64,000 nucleotides of DNA, from contig OZ022261.1 in the NCBI GenBank assembly GCA_963978905.1, positions 3,783,992 to 3,847,991 on the forward strand, in the 5' to 3' direction. The stretch comes from Trichostrongylus colubriformis. Taxonomy: Eukaryota > Nematoda > Chromadorea > Rhabditida > Trichostrongylidae. Position 1 is the first letter of the stretch, and each line of letters starts with the position of its first letter. The position numbers and the translations under genes are program-made. Below are positions 22,998 through 35,253 of this stretch, piece by piece. The notes beneath the pieces were generated by a model, which made no database searches, was not told the DNA's origin, and saw only the letters and a list, made by a program, of their open reading frames with translations.

Positions 22998-24926
22998 TAG
23001 GGAAGAAGAAGAGCACAGGAGCAAGTGGACGATTTACGAAGAAAATCCTATCATAAACAAAGTGTAAAATAATAAAACAGAATTATGCACTGAATATCCA
23101 ATTACTACAATAGCATTCATTAACTATTTTACACCAGCTTCTAATAATAGTATGCTGGAGCATCTGCACTGGGCTGAAAAGGAGGAAGTCCTCCCTAGAT
23201 GTATTAAAGTTGGTGCAGAGAGTAATGGCGTCGATATCATTTCCGTGCTTTGTAAATCAAATTTGGGATCATTGCTCGTCCAACTGAAAGATATCCCTTC
23301 CAGGCTAGGCGAACGCAGCGCCAACCTGTTAAAAGAATTCTCACGTCGGTCGCATTTCGGGTTGGTTTGGGAGAGGGGATCGTATTTGGTAACACCATTA
23401 GGAAAACTTAAATGGATGGTCTACGGCAGTTTCATGATTCTAGTTCTTCTCGAACTCACTTTACTAGATGCAGTACATAAACAAAAACAGAGAAAGAAAA
23501 CCTTGAAATTCCCTTTATTCCTGAGCAGAAATTGAAAAACTGGAAGAAGAGCAACTTGTCTGAATTCCCGCCACAACATTTGAACGGCCAACAGGGACCA
23601 AAGCGCAGTTTAAATTTTTGCGCCATTTGTTGGTTTGCTTAGTATAGCATAGATAAGAGGGTGACAAAAAATCTTTAGAATTTTCGTGGACGATTCTTTA
23701 AAAACCAGGTTTAGATCGGGTCGATTCGGGGACGAAGGCGGCAAAATGGCTCCGTTGACAAATATTGAAGGGACAGCGGTGGCATTTCTTGAAAATTTTC
23801 TTCAACGCGATTCTTGAAAGTGGATGAAATGGTACAGATTGGGAAAGTACATATGTCGCAGAAGAGACTAGCAACTACGACTTAGAATAGAGTTAATCGC
23901 ATGGCGTATCCCAAAAAGTGGCGGCAGAGGAAGAATCTTTGATTTTATAAAATAACCAGCCATTGAAAACCTAATCAAATAATAGGAGAAGGGCAGTCGA
24001 ACCTGAGAAACACGAGTCGCGGCTATTCATTAACTTGGCAGTACTTGTACTTGAGTGGCCAGTAATTGTAGAACTCAAATTAGAAATGCCCGCAACTGAG
24101 GCTGTAAAGTTGGCAATGAGTGTAAGATCCCTCATGGTTCGCAAGATTTATAAAACACCCGTACCCTTCATCGAGTTGAATAGCCCTATATAATGATTGT
24201 TAATGTAAATAATAAGTAAACAATGGCTGCCATTGTCACTTACCGGCTGTTACTTAAAGAACCTTGTTCCTCTCCAAGTTAACTTCATATTGGGTTGATG
24301 CATGAATGTTCGACCACTTACCAAAAAATTTCATTCACCAAAAACGACTAAAAATGTTTTCATACTTTATTTACTTATTAATCTATTTTAATTATTTAAA
24401 AAGTAGAGAAAACTGTTACGAAAAGCACACAAAATAAAAACTCTTTCAACAAACAGGGCGCAAAAAAGGTGCCACAATCATGCATCATACCTTTTGCTCG
24501 CATTACTGTCAGCGATCTGACATTTGGAGGAACGTCCAAAATTATGCTGTGATCTACCATGACTAATGAATGTGATGTTACTTAATATAAACCACACGAT
24601 TACTACATAACTTCGGCGAAAATCGGAAATTGTGGAAAAAGTGGCAGTGGTAACAGCCAAAGGGTTTGAACTCTTAGGATGGGCTACAAATTGTGAGATT
24701 TCCAGAAATTAAAATTGAATATAAGCAAAACGAGGAGGAACGGATCTATCAAATAACGATGGCTAAGTGAAATGAAGCGGAATGAGTACCCGAAAAGATG
24801 AGAGGGCCATGATGGGATGACCATGAAGAGACCAAGTGGTAATGCTGAAGAAGGCGTGCGTGTAACCACTACGACCACGGGATTATGCGCTACCATCTGC
24901 CGTTGTTCGTTCTCTCTTCTTCGACA
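22998..24926. other. No gene recognised
   Basis: The longest plus-strand frame (23152-23535, 127 codons) has no family motif or splice support. A patch near 24600-24650 (GAAAATCGGAAATTGTGG...GTGGTAACAG) resembles 36230-36260, an unclassified repeat. Confidence 0.45.
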
Positions 24927-24935
24927 CTTGCCATG

Positions 24936-25221
24936 GGGTGGGGGTAATTACGCCAGAAAACCGCGTGGCCGCCAGCGGCGAGCGGCGCGGTGGGTGCGAG
25001 TGCCAGTGGCAGGGCTGGCTGCCTTCAAGCGATGCAGTGTGGCATGGGTGGAGGAGGTAGTGTGGCATGGGTGCAGGAGGCAGTGTGGCATGGGTGGAGG
25101 CGCTAAAGTGACGCAGCCACGCTCTGCCGGGCTACCAAGAGCAATCGATTCGCAAGCCGTACTGGTGACGCCGCGAGTGCGACGCCGCTGAAGCGATTTT
25201 CTGGGGTAATTACCCCCACCC
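24936..25221. mobile_element. MITE with 9-bp target duplication, family Q copy 1
   Basis: A 286-bp element with arms GGGTGGGGGTAATTACGCC and GGGGTAATTACCCCCACCC. It is flanked by the perfect 9-bp repeat CTTGCCATG (24927-24935, 25222-25230). A 9-bp duplication suggests a Mutator-like (MULE) or similar transposase. Its core, GCAGCCTTCAAGCGA.GCAG..., is shared with 43139-43384. Plus and minus frames through it are GC-composition shadows. Confidence 0.85.
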
Positions 25222-25230
25222 CTTGCCATG

Positions 25231-26254
25231 TGTGCCGAGGCTATTGTGGGGACAAGTAAACACCGGGCTGGTTAATCAGAATGAAGGGGGGGGGGGCAGA
25301 ATGTCTCGAGCAGATGATCAATTTGCGTGACAACAGAGATGAGAGACGGCTTCGCAGCTCAGCTCTTTAGTGGTACCGGTGGCTGGGAACAGTAGCCGAC
25401 TGACAAACGGAAAACGCTCGGCTGTTAAGCGAATTTCGTAAACGGGTGTGGTATTTACGACGACCACCACGATTGCGCCCCGTACTGCATTATCGAATTA
25501 GTTGAAGACCTCATTATGTTAGACAAGTGAATGAGTGAACGGGGTGCAGATGAGTAAGATAACGTACCCGCCGCCATCACGGCCATCTTGAACGCGGCTG
25601 GCCAGTCGACTACGCATCATGATGTCGCCGTCTCTCGCAATACGTTATCATCGTGGAGGTCTTTTGTGATATGTGTAAAGGTTTTTTTCTTCATGACTTG
25701 ACATTACGAAAAGTAGAGGAGTCAAACGCTGCTCATTGCTGAGGTCAGCCGATCGAGGCGGTGGCGGCGGCGCAGAGTTTTCCATGGGCAGCAGAAAGTA
25801 GTGGCAGACAAAGACTTTGTAGAAACATGAGGTGTGAGAAAGGAGCCAGAAAAGACGTGGGCAACGAGGACGAGCACAAGGAGGAGGAAGAGGGGCAGAT
25901 CTGATGAGTTCTGTAATGACCGCAATACAGCGTATATGATATTGAAGAATCGATGAGATTGCTAGACATGTACAGAGTTTACAGCCGTCTCGTCTCTACG
26001 GTGTCTGGATATATTCATGTCGATCGCTATAAACATTACGGCACGCAATGTTATGGTTTAGGTGGTGATTATATAATTATGGACAATACCAATGGGCCAA
26101 CTTCACAGTAGTACAAAAATACATAATATGTATTAGGCTGAAGAAGAATTTTAGCACACTTTCCTCTGGACTTTTTGGAAGCTTCCAGAAACTTCTGCAG
26201 ATGGCTGCCACAAGGAGATTCTCGAGTTGCCCCTCGGTCCCCCTTGTTCACGAG
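25231..26254. other. No gene recognised
   Basis: No supported frames or transposon ends. A G-run lies near 25284. Confidence 0.45.
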
Positions 26255-26400
26255 TATCGCCTGAACTCCTGCGCAAATGAGAGAAGGACGGTGGTAAAAT
26301 GTATTTTTTGAAGCTTGTCCAATACAATATCGCCTGAACTCCTGCGCAAATGAGAGAAGGACGGTGGTAAAATGTATTTTTTGAAGCTTGTCCAACACAA
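26255..26400. repeat. 73-bp tandem duplication
   Basis: 26255-26327 and 26328-26400 are almost identical (TATCGCCTGAACTCCTGCGC ... GAAGCTTGTCCAA.ACAA). The overlapping minus-strand frame repeats the peptide LLSFAQEFRRY because of this. Confidence 0.95.
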
Positions 26401-27837
26401 AAGACTATTTTTTAGAAAATGTTGACTCTTGAATATCAAATGTACATATATCTCAATGCATAAACATAAGCAATATAAACGACTTCAAAAAAAAATCAGG
26501 GTCTAATTTTTGGTGTCTGGAAGGAAAAAAAAGTTCCAAAAAACTTCGCAAGAATCTATACTGTATCGTAGGGTGTAATACTGTACGCTATAAATGTATA
26601 GTCCTGTACGTGCGGCTCATTTTCCATGATTAATTGCTGTAAAACCGGAAATCGGCATAGCTGTGGTTCATGGCTACCTATGGCAATGCTTCGCGTCTAG
26701 CGCTCGGGAGTCAGAATGCGAGAGGGAATTAGAAAGAAAGGAAGTGAGATAATGTAAATGAAATATAATGGTGAGTATGTACTGTAAGTCCGTTTCAAGG
26801 AACAAGCGATTTCAGATATGAAGAAGTGCACGATTCACGGAAACATATCAATAAAAATGGCTTTTGACCCGGCGGACTGAAGACATGTCGAAGATTACCT
26901 GAACAACCTACAATTTTTCGTTAAACTAAAAGCCTCTGAGCGTCTTTTTCACTCCTTTTATTACCATTTTCCAATCCAGTTATTGCAGCTGCTTCTGAAT
27001 TAATACCGCTTCAATCTTACCTTCATCCACACGGAAAGTGAAGAAAAAAACTAAGTTTCTGTATGTGGTCCATATCAATGGGCCAACACAGGCCGATAAC
27101 AAGGAGAACAAAGCAGTTCCGTGCGAAGGGCGAACCGGACACGGTCTTCCAAAGGTGGATCGGCGCGCGCTCAAGCCTCGAAATGTCAAAACACGCCCAA
27201 ACGAGGTCGCATACAGCTGGTCTCAGCTGTTTGTTGTGTGACGTAATGATTTGTTTATACAAACCGGCAACCATACTTGCAGTACTCTCAGTACATCCCG
27301 AGTACTCCAGTCGGCGAACTGGGTTTACTGAACAAGTTCAATGTTGGCGCACGGAGGGAACACTGCACATATTGCAAGGGCCTCGGCTAAGCGCGAGGGC
27401 ATGACTGGAGCAAAGCACACAATCAATTGGCTAATGAAACTGTTTGATAGTAGAATACGTGGCGTATATCGCAAGCATTAATCAAAACGTGTACTCAAGC
27501 ATGCTCAGTTGGGGCAGGCTCAGTAGATGAACCGCTTCAGAAACTAATAAACTCAAATTAAATCTCGAAAAGGTTACCGATGTGTCGTTGCTGGTGACAA
27601 ACCACTTCCCAAATCCTCCAGCTTTTCGAACACGGTAAAAATCAGGCGTTTTCCCTCGTCACACGGTTATTCACCTGCCTAGGCCGGTGCATCTATGGAA
27701 ACCTATCCAAATAAGCGAACCATTGCCCCATTTTGGTAGGATTTCTTTGACCTTCTGATTTCCATTCCCTTAATGTCTTTTGTGTGTCGTCAATAAATGA
27801 AAAGCTAGAGGATCACGTAAAAATAGAGGAAATTAAA
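26401..27837. other. No gene recognised
   Basis: Open frames at 26980-27404 occur on both strands over the same DNA and carry no family motif. Confidence 0.45.
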
Positions 27838-28062
27838 GGTTCAAATCAAGTCGGGGGGAGACGCAACTTTGCGTCAAATTTTCATCGACGTCGAGCTTCT
27901 TTCCCTCCCTAGGCTTAGGCTAAAGCAGATGAAACCCATGCTTTGACAGATGCTTTTTCATGTGAGAGGAGAGGATATCAATTTTAGCCCAAGCATAGGG
28001 AGGGGAAGGAGCTTCGACCTTGACGCAAAGTTGCGTTTCCTCCCCGACTTGATTTGACCTGG
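27838..28062. mobile_element. MITE family H, copy H7
   Basis: Arms contain TCAAATCAAGTCGGGGGG, CGACGTCGAGCTTC and their complements. The right end is CCCCGACTTGATTTGACC. Flanks share ATTAAA, a degraded trace of a target duplication. Its left arm is nearly the same as in H5. Confidence 0.85.
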
Positions 28063-28109
28063 ATTAAATAATCTCTGGAAGTTGAATAAGAATCTATGTA
28101 AAATGACAA

Positions 28110-28347
28110 CAAAGTGAAATGCGCTTAGGCCATGCAATTCCGCCTTTCGTGAACAAAAACCCAGAACTCTGATGCAGAGCGGAGCCCAGTGATTTCTCGC
28201 GAGAATAAAAAATAATCGCTGTCCTCTGCAAAGTGAAATGCGCTTAGGCTATGCAATTCCGCCTTTCGTGAACAAAAACCCAGAACTCTGATGCAGAGCG
28301 GAGCCCAGTGATTTCTCGCGAGAATAAAAAATAATCGCTGACCTCTG
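28110..28347. repeat. 119-bp tandem duplication
   Basis: 28110-28228 and 28229-28347 differ at only a few bases (CAAAGTGAAATGCGCTTAGG ... AATAATCGCTG.CCTCTG). Confidence 0.95.
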
Positions 28348-28554
28348 AGACATGATTATCTGCAATGTGAACGTATGGCGCGGGATACGGTCATCATTTC
28401 CTAAGAGAATGTCGGTAAACGGACAAATGTGTAGAGGGACGTCGCGGCCTCCATCATGGGGCGCTCTGGCATGCTTATGAGCTCTAGGTTTTCCTACCTC
28501 ATCGGGCAAGGCTGTTCGTGAGCATGCGTGAGATCTTCGCCTACTACGGTGTGT

Positions 28555-28790
28555 GTAAGAGAGCGACCCTTGACTCGCCGCTAAAGCGGCGAGCCAAGGA
28601 TCGCGCGCGCTTCGCGCGCATTGCCAGAGAAGGAAGCCCCGACGTGGGGGCTAGTATGGGGTGCGTTGCTAGAGAAGAAAGCCCCGACGTGGGGGCTAAT
28701 ATGGGGTGTTGCCAAATATCGTTGTTGAGCTTGTAACATCGGCGAGAAGAAAGCGACTCTTGACTCGCCCTCAAAGCAGCGAACCCTACA
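28555..28790. repeat. Short hairpins and a 40-bp direct repeat
   Basis: AGCCCCGACGTGGGGGCTA occurs at about 28636 and 28679, each followed by TATGGGGTG. CGCGCGCTTCGCGCGC near 28602 is a perfect short hairpin. GCGACCCTTGACTCGCC near 28563 returns as GCGACTCTTGACTCGCC near 28753. All are small self-complementary units without a gene. Confidence 0.6.
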
Positions 28791-28799
28791 ATAGCGTGA

Positions 28800-29461
28800 A
28801 CCGGTAACACCAACATCGAATAAAAATTTCATCGTTTGACATTATTCTACGCAATATGTCAACATAAAAACCATGAAAATATTGGCATTTGCATATGGCA
28901 AGAGGAAGCCCGCCAGCCTGCCAATGTCATTCAATTCAGATGCTTCTTAGAATAGGGCAAATGTTTAAGGTGATTATGAACTTCCCCACAAAATTCGAAA
29001 GCGGGAAAGTGATAAACAAAAGCGGTTCAGCGGTTTTTAGAGATGAGCCACGCCTGTAGTTTTCATCAGGCAAAGGCGTATGTATATTTGAAAGCATATC
29101 CATCTGTAGTAGATTATATGAATCAGCAAGTAATTGAAATAAATTAGTTCATGTGAGTTTCGACAATTTGAAATAGGAGTGCTCGAAATCCAGAAAGCAT
29201 CATGATCAAGGGTCGTGATAGCGTGGCTTACCCTGCGAAGTTGAAGTAGCTTCCTATGGCAATTCATTTTCACGAGGCCTCATTGTTGGTGCTGTTGAGT
29301 CATAATGTCTAGAATAAAGCGGACCTCCAGGGAAGGGGTCTTTAGCGAATAGGTGAGGGTGGTTTTATGAGAAGGATCCATCATAAGCAGCATAAAGAGT
29401 AAAATATAAAGCCCGAAAAAAATGATTTGGTTGTGTTGTGCCAGATTTGAGGAGCAAACTA
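28800..29461. other. No gene recognised
   Basis: AT-rich; short frames only. Confidence 0.45.
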
Positions 29462-30333
29462 TTTGGCTGTCCCGAAAGTTCCGGAACACCTTGGCGGACA
29501 AGGGTTTTCGGGCCTCCCCACAATGGATAGCCAGGGCATTTGTCGATTGACTTTGAGGAACGTCCCATGCCATAGGTATATAAGGATTCGCTCCTATCCA
29601 CAAAAGGAATAGAGCTTGAAATGGACGAGACGTCACTCCGAGCATTGTACCTCTACGAGTTCTACCGAGGGAGTTCCGTAAGGGAAGTGGTCTAAATAAT
29701 CAGCGTCCCATGCGGAGCAAACACCACTATCCACCTTTAGTTCACCCGCTTCCCTTCTGAAGATATAGCCCTGAAAGGTCAGCAACGCAGTGGCCGTCCA
29801 TCTGAGCTGACGATCAGCTTCTCAGGAAAACTGTGCAGGTGAACCCCACGGCAAACACACATGAAGTAGCCCTGTTACTCGGTTGTGGGAACACCACAGT
29901 CGATCAGCATCTCACTCGGCTGGGATACCGGAAAGTGCTCTCGACTTGGACACCCCATGCCCTATCCGACAGCCGACATCTGGCAACATTCACCCGGGAC
30001 ACCTTGGGGACGCTAGGCTGAGAAGTGCTACCACATCCTCCATATAGCCCCGATCTCGCACTGTCTGACTACCACCTGTTCGCCCCTCTTCAGAACTTCC
30101 TAAAGGGGAAACAGCTCAAAAAGTAGCGCGACATCGAGATGGAGGTCGAGCCTTTCTTCGCGAGGCAGTCTCCACAGTTCTGGGCAGACGGGATTGGCAA
30201 GCTTCCGGATAGATGACAGAAGGTGATAGATAGTAATGGTGAATATCTTGTTAGCTGAAATGTGTTTATGTTGTAAAGGAATAAATTTGAAAAAAAGTGG
30301 TCGAGGTGTTCCGGAACTTTCGGGACAACCTAA
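29462..30333 (+). mobile_element. Second mariner-family element, internally deleted
   Basis: About 872 bp between TA dinucleotides (29460-29461, 30334-30335). The left end carries GGCTGTCCCGAAAGTTCCGG and the right end CCGGAACTTTCGGGACAACC. It belongs to a different mariner subfamily from the element at 11513 (different subterminal sequence). Confidence 0.9.
29621..30225 (+). pseudogene. Mariner transposase pseudogene
   Basis: The start MDETSLRALYLYEFYRGSS is followed by a stop; GQQRSGRPSELT marks the linker. NPTANTHEVALLLGCGNTTV then TRLGY...STWTPHAL continue the second DNA-binding helix region in another frame. The text jumps to YHILHIAPISHCL / PPYSPDLALSDYHLF-equivalent sequence near 30030-30080, and ends with FFARQSPQFWADGIGKLPD. 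The part with the first two catalytic Asp residues is deleted, and stops and frameshifts break the remainder. Confidence 0.85.
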
Positions 30334-30335
30334 TA

Positions 30336-30640
30336 AATGTGTCGCTACGCATAGTGAGACATAGATTAAGGAATTCTCAAGGAAGGGGTCGTATTCTGGG
30401 TTAGGAGATGAGGGCTCATATTTCAAAATCTTCTCAAGGATACTCCGACGACCAAGCATTTTGGGAAGATCTTGGGCTGGTGAGCCGGTCCCTAAAAAAG
30501 TTGCCAATGGATAATCACACTTAATACTAAGTAGCAATGTTATTATTGTTAAGGCGTTTTTAGGCAGATCCCATGAGAATAGGTAAAAGCAGGTAGCTTC
30601 TTTCTGGGGTCGTAATTCCCAAAAACTTTTTCCCGACTCG
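30336..30640. other. No gene recognised
   Basis: GGGGTCGTATTCTGGGTTAGG near 30388 recalls the phrase at 1975, 4570 and 23340. It appears to be a scrap of a common repeat. Confidence 0.4.
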
Positions 30641-31275
30641 GGCCCCACCCACCCATCATTTCCATCCCCTCTAGCCGATGCACAGGCAAAAATCTGGAAG
30701 AAAAAATACCGAAGAAAGAAACTCATATTTCCTGATTCTATGCAAGCTGCAAAAAATTTTCTCCTCTTTTCTTGGAAACCTTTTATTTCTGCAGAAGCCG
30801 TATCGGTGAATAGTGAGTGCATTTGCGGGACCTATTACACACTGGCCACAATGTAATTTAAGAAAACCGTTTTTTGAACCTTTCTCGTTAGAAAATGCGT
30901 CCCTCAAAAGTGCTAGCGAAAGTGGATGCAACTGCTTGATACCCTGAATACGTCACCACTCCCCTCCCATCAAAGCGATACGGGAAAAAATCTGTATAGG
31001 GCCATACCGAAGAAGGGAACCTCCTCTTTTTCTCCCAATCCCGGAGATTCCACGGATTCCAGTGCATACGTAACATTTGGTGTTTTTTTTTTGAAAAAAT
31101 TTCCTCTCTTTTTCGCTGACTTTTTATTTCTGCAAAGAGAAGTTTGGTGAACTGCGAAAGTATCCTCAGAGACTATCACACAGTGGACACAGAAGCAATT
31201 TTAGAAAAGGCACTTGTCCTGCAACTTTTCCCGCTAAAAACATATGCCCCTGAAAAACCCTAGCAGAAGCATAAT
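30641..31275. repeat. Diverged tandem repeat, two units of about 300 bp
   Basis: Units at about 30641-30930 and 30960-31275 share in order: CATACCGAAGAA-type text, CTTTTTATTTCTGCA, a GTGAA word, CTAT.ACACA.TGG.CACA and a CCC.(T)GAAAA terminus. The long minus-strand frame across the first unit has no recognisable domain. Confidence 0.5.
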
Positions 31276-31710
31276 AACCAGTGGCAGGAGTTGGTGAGCC
31301 TTCTCAAAAGATAATATGTGATGTTTGCAGAACTCATAACTGGTATGACATGGACTAGTTGTGAAAAGCACGGCTGTGAGGAGAACTTTTATCAGCATGA
31401 CACCAAACTTTCATAAACCAACAGAATTAGGACAAAACTTGCCACTTAGCTGTGTTTGAAAAAAAGCAAAACTAAGAAAAAAAAGAAATCTCAGATCAGA
31501 GCAGGGAAAAGCGAAATTTTCACCAATACGTAAAAAATCCACATCTTGTGAAAATTTGATTTCTTCGTCTCAAAGCGTTGCTCACCCTATGAATAGACGT
31601 GAGAGACAAATATTGCAAAGTAGCAGAGAGCCCACGAGCTGAATTCCTTAGACTGCTGCCAATGAGCCGGAATGATGAGTGAGTGAGATTCCCGAGATTT
31701 CGCTCGGACA
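31276..31710 (-). other. No gene recognised; one exon-like frame
   Basis: Minus frame 31711-31520 starts MSERNLGNLTHSSFRLIGSS and reaches a possible donor (GGTGAGC) near 31585. There is no partner exon or family match. Confidence 0.2.
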
Positions 31711-32208
31711 TACAGTAGCGCTCAAAAGTCTTCGGCGAAATGGTCTTTCACTTGGGTTTTTCACTTGTAACTTTTTTGCAACTGCACCGATTTAAGAAGA
31801 ATTTCACTATGTTGTTCCTGGAGACACTCATACGTAATATACTAATTTGGCGCTAGATTACGTGGTTAAATGCAACTTTTTGTTTTTGGAGTGCCATCCC
31901 TATGCCGTCCCGCTGTACCGCTGTCATCAAAAGTCGTGGTCTTTCTACAAAGTATTGATATTCTCCGAGGCTTGCTCGTTTTGTTTTTGTAAGGAAAGCC
32001 GTTTTTCTTGATCAAGCCTTTTACTTTTTTTCGGTGGTCTTGTAGTAAATTCTTGAAAAAAACCATGAAAAGTGTCAAGCGGCACTCAAGTAGAAGGAAA
32101 TGTTGGCAATAGGTTCAGGCACAGCATATTAAAATTTTGTAAAATTTGGTCAAATAGAAAAAAAGTTATGACAAAAAAGTTTTGGCCGAAGACTTTTGAG
32201 CGCTACTG
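31711..32208. mobile_element. Tc1-derived MITE family T, copy 1
   Basis: A 498-bp element between TA sites with ends CAGTAGCGCTCAAAAGTCTT and AAGACTTTTGAGCGCTACTG. The inside holds a reversed scrap of a transposase N-terminal domain (compare the plus frames of copies 2 and 3). Related copies: 37160, 51193 and, more distant, 41941. Confidence 0.9.
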
Positions 32209-33854
32209 TATGTTTTGACAAGTTTTGATTAATTTTTGAAGTGAGGAAGAGAGGATGTTTCAAATCGCTGGAGTGAATGAGTAATGGACCTCAGGCAAAT
32301 ATGCTCCAGACACTGGACATTACGCTGTACAAGCGCCATAACTAGCTCATTTTGTAATGAGTCACTAAGAGCACAGGAGCACTGGTTGGAACACATTGTC
32401 CTCGGTTTCAGGAGTGCAGAAATGAGAGTGAGTTCCTCGAATTCTCACTAATCAAATAGCTTTAAGTAGAGCGACAGAAAGCGATGCGGGTCTATACTTG
32501 CAAGGGATATCTGAAAGTATTGGCCTTCCCTACACGAATGAGGTTGACCACCTTGGATAGCTCTGATTCGAAAAAACCTAAAAAAAATGGGTGCCGCGCG
32601 ACCCCTCGGAACAGCCATGCGCGAGGCTCCACGAATCGTCTTCCAGCAACTAAAGCGGTAAAGAATGAGGCCCTTCCTTGTCTACCATACTCATCATATC
32701 TAGCACTAACTATGCCCCACTTTCCCAAAAATCTGGACGGCTCCATCAATAGTAGTGTGCTCAGAAGTAATGGTGATTCGGAGTCGACTTTTTTTGATTT
32801 CACGCAATATAAATCATTAGCCCTTCATCAATATGGGATAAGCAAAAATTAATGTTGCCACAAATATAGCAAATCGAATGGTGCTTTGTGAGCAAGGATG
32901 CCGAGATGTCTGGGCCGAGTCATGATCTCGCAAAGATGAAATTGCGAAAACCGGTCAAAATTTTTCTTACAACCTGATAACTTTCGCTGGCCAGCTGTCC
33001 CAAACACTGAGTCACAAAACCAAAAAAAGAAGGATTCTCCTTTTGTGAGTAGAGATCGAATTATGAAATGGAAATGGATCAGCGATTTCTGTATTGATTT
33101 AAATTTTAATATGTCCTGGATAAGACTGATTCTGGCGTAAGCCGGAAATCGGAGAGTGGAGGAAAGCGATTGCTGTAACCATGATGGGATACATTGCCCC
33201 TGGTCTCATTTCCATAAATATTTTGTTTTCCAGGAGAAGAACAGAAAATAAACGACAATTGTTTTCCGATGGTAAAGGTCAAACAATCAGAAAAGGGAAA
33301 ATCGATAGAGCTTGTAATAGTACTCACCTCGTACTGGTTGAAACATGACCCGACTTTTCTGTAACTGTGTGCTAACCAGTTGACTTATATTCGTTGTAAA
33401 TTTGGTCGAGTCCCTGAAATGTCACAAGTGCAATTCGTTACTATTAGCGAGATTGGAGTAGAGTTAAGTGTAGGAGAAATTCACCACCGCCTACGTGAGT
33501 GATTTCTCCTCGTACTGCCTAAGTACCTCCATACACTGGACCCGTGCACTCAAATGGGCTCTGACGTCTGGAATTTCGCTCTACGGAATTTATGACGGGC
33601 ATTAATTGATTTTAGATCGTCGTAATTGATTACTGGTATTCGAAAAGCTGACTTCAAACCAGACTGTTTCATAAATATCAAAAAAAGACCTTTGCAGTAG
33701 CCGTTGTCAATTAGCAGGTCATTGAAAGTAAATCATCTTCCACCACTGACTTGTCCTGTAGCTTTCATTTGTTTCATTGGGTAACTCGACTATTAACTGA
33801 TTGATATGACTGCGCGCTATTTTCCATAAGGGAAACGCAGGAGCTAGATCGTTA
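32209..33854. other. No gene recognised
   Basis: Opposing open frames at 32484-32852 and 32492-32803 lie on the same DNA and lack splice or family support. Confidence 0.45.
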
Positions 33855-34002
33855 GGGCGCCGTCAACCTTTGCGATTTTACGGTGACGCGGCTCTGCACG
33901 CGAAGTTGTAGCATTGCACAACCTCAAAGCCGTAGTATCGTGTGTGAAAGCGCAACGTCGCAGAATCGCAAAATCGCAAAATCGCAAAGTCTGACGGCGG
34001 CC
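33855..34002. mobile_element. PIF/Harbinger-like MITE, copy P2
   Basis: A 148-bp element. Arms are GGGCGCCGTCAACCTTTGCG (left) and CAAAGTCTGACGGCGGCC (right). Flanks are TTA and TCA. Near the right end, AAAATCGCA is tandemly repeated three times. Confidence 0.75.
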
Positions 34003-35253
34003 TCACTCATAAATCCACAAATAAACTTTGACCCATAGCGCTAGGTGGACTAGATACTCAACCCAGTTTGAGACAAACGAAGGAACATGGTAAACATCGG
34101 AAATTCCATCGCTTCCAGCCATAGAAACTCAACCGCTATGGTCTGCATGTCCAATCATGAGCGCAGAATAGAAAATTCAGTGACCTAATGAACCTTATCC
34201 TGAATCAGGTGGCTAGGGGAGCTCTTTTGAATGTCTCACCTAGAGATGGCACAAACATGAACAGAAAAACAGACGTCTTTAACGTGCTAGTTTCAAAAAA
34301 GTTCAAAATGTCAGTAAAACTTCAAAATAAGCAGTTGGGCGGGCGCACACTACTGCGCGCGTCGCACATGGAAACATGCTAATTGGGCTTGATCGCATCA
34401 ATCAGTCAGTATCATCATTCCAACGGTTCGCAGGAACAGGGAATCCACAAAAACGGGAAAAGTAAACAAAATCCCTCCCGTCAATCCTCTCCTTCCGCAC
34501 CAGTCGATATCGATCAAGCTCATTTTGCATGCTTCCATGTGTGATGCGCCAGTAGTGTGCGCCAGCCCAACTGGTATGCAGAATTCGGGACCCCATCTTT
34601 GCTGTTTCGCGTGATATCAATTTCCCGAGTTCCGCCTTTCGAGACTCCTTATCAACCCTATCAGTTGCTATCACTTCCGCCCCCTCACCTTACCACCCCC
34701 ATATCACTTCAAAAAATCAGAGTCCCAGCTTCACTGCGTCGCGAGATATGAATTTTCCGCCATTTGCCTTTCGAGGCTCTTTATCAAACCATTGATGTTC
34801 CCTTACCATGCGCAGGTAAAATGCTAAAATTCGGGGTCAAGCGGGTCTGTTTGAGTGGATCGTTGAAAGAATGCCAAAATTACTCGTAATGACAACTTAC
34901 CGCAGGCGTCACCCCAGAAAATGGCAGGATTCGTGGTGGTGGACAGTCGAAATTGTTTTTCGTATAGCCTGAAAACAAGGCGGGTTGTTGCCGGACCAGG
35001 GTGCCTTTTCTACCGAAATTGGGTGATAGCGACGCACAAAATTTATCCGAATTTCAAAAAGCTCTCCGAAATGATACTATAAAACCAAAACAGATCAATT
35101 TTACATAATGGTACGGTATAGATGGTTCGAATTGTCATGCATTTATCGTAATTTCAAATCACTTATGAAGGCCTATCAAAGTGGAAACAAATTTTCTCAA
35201 TAATTGTATAAGGAAAAGTTCTAGTAAAAATCCCAGCCCCTCCCCTCCCCGTC
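34003..35253. other. No gene recognised; a diverged tandem pair at 34580-34790
   Basis: TTCCGCCTTTCGAGACTCCTTATCAA near 34633 (26 bp; compare GCCTTTCGAGGCTCTTTATC near 34766) marks two related units about 130 bp apart. Shadow frames here have no supported product. Confidence 0.4.

Noticed and set aside
23152..23535. 127-codon plus-strand ORF as a gene
   Set aside because: No homologous motif, no splice-linked neighbours, and an overlapping minus frame; length alone does not support it in AT-rich intergenic DNA.
30100..30822. 240-codon minus-strand ORF as a gene
   Set aside because: It runs antisense across the end of the mariner remnant and into a tandem repeat; no domain is recognisable.
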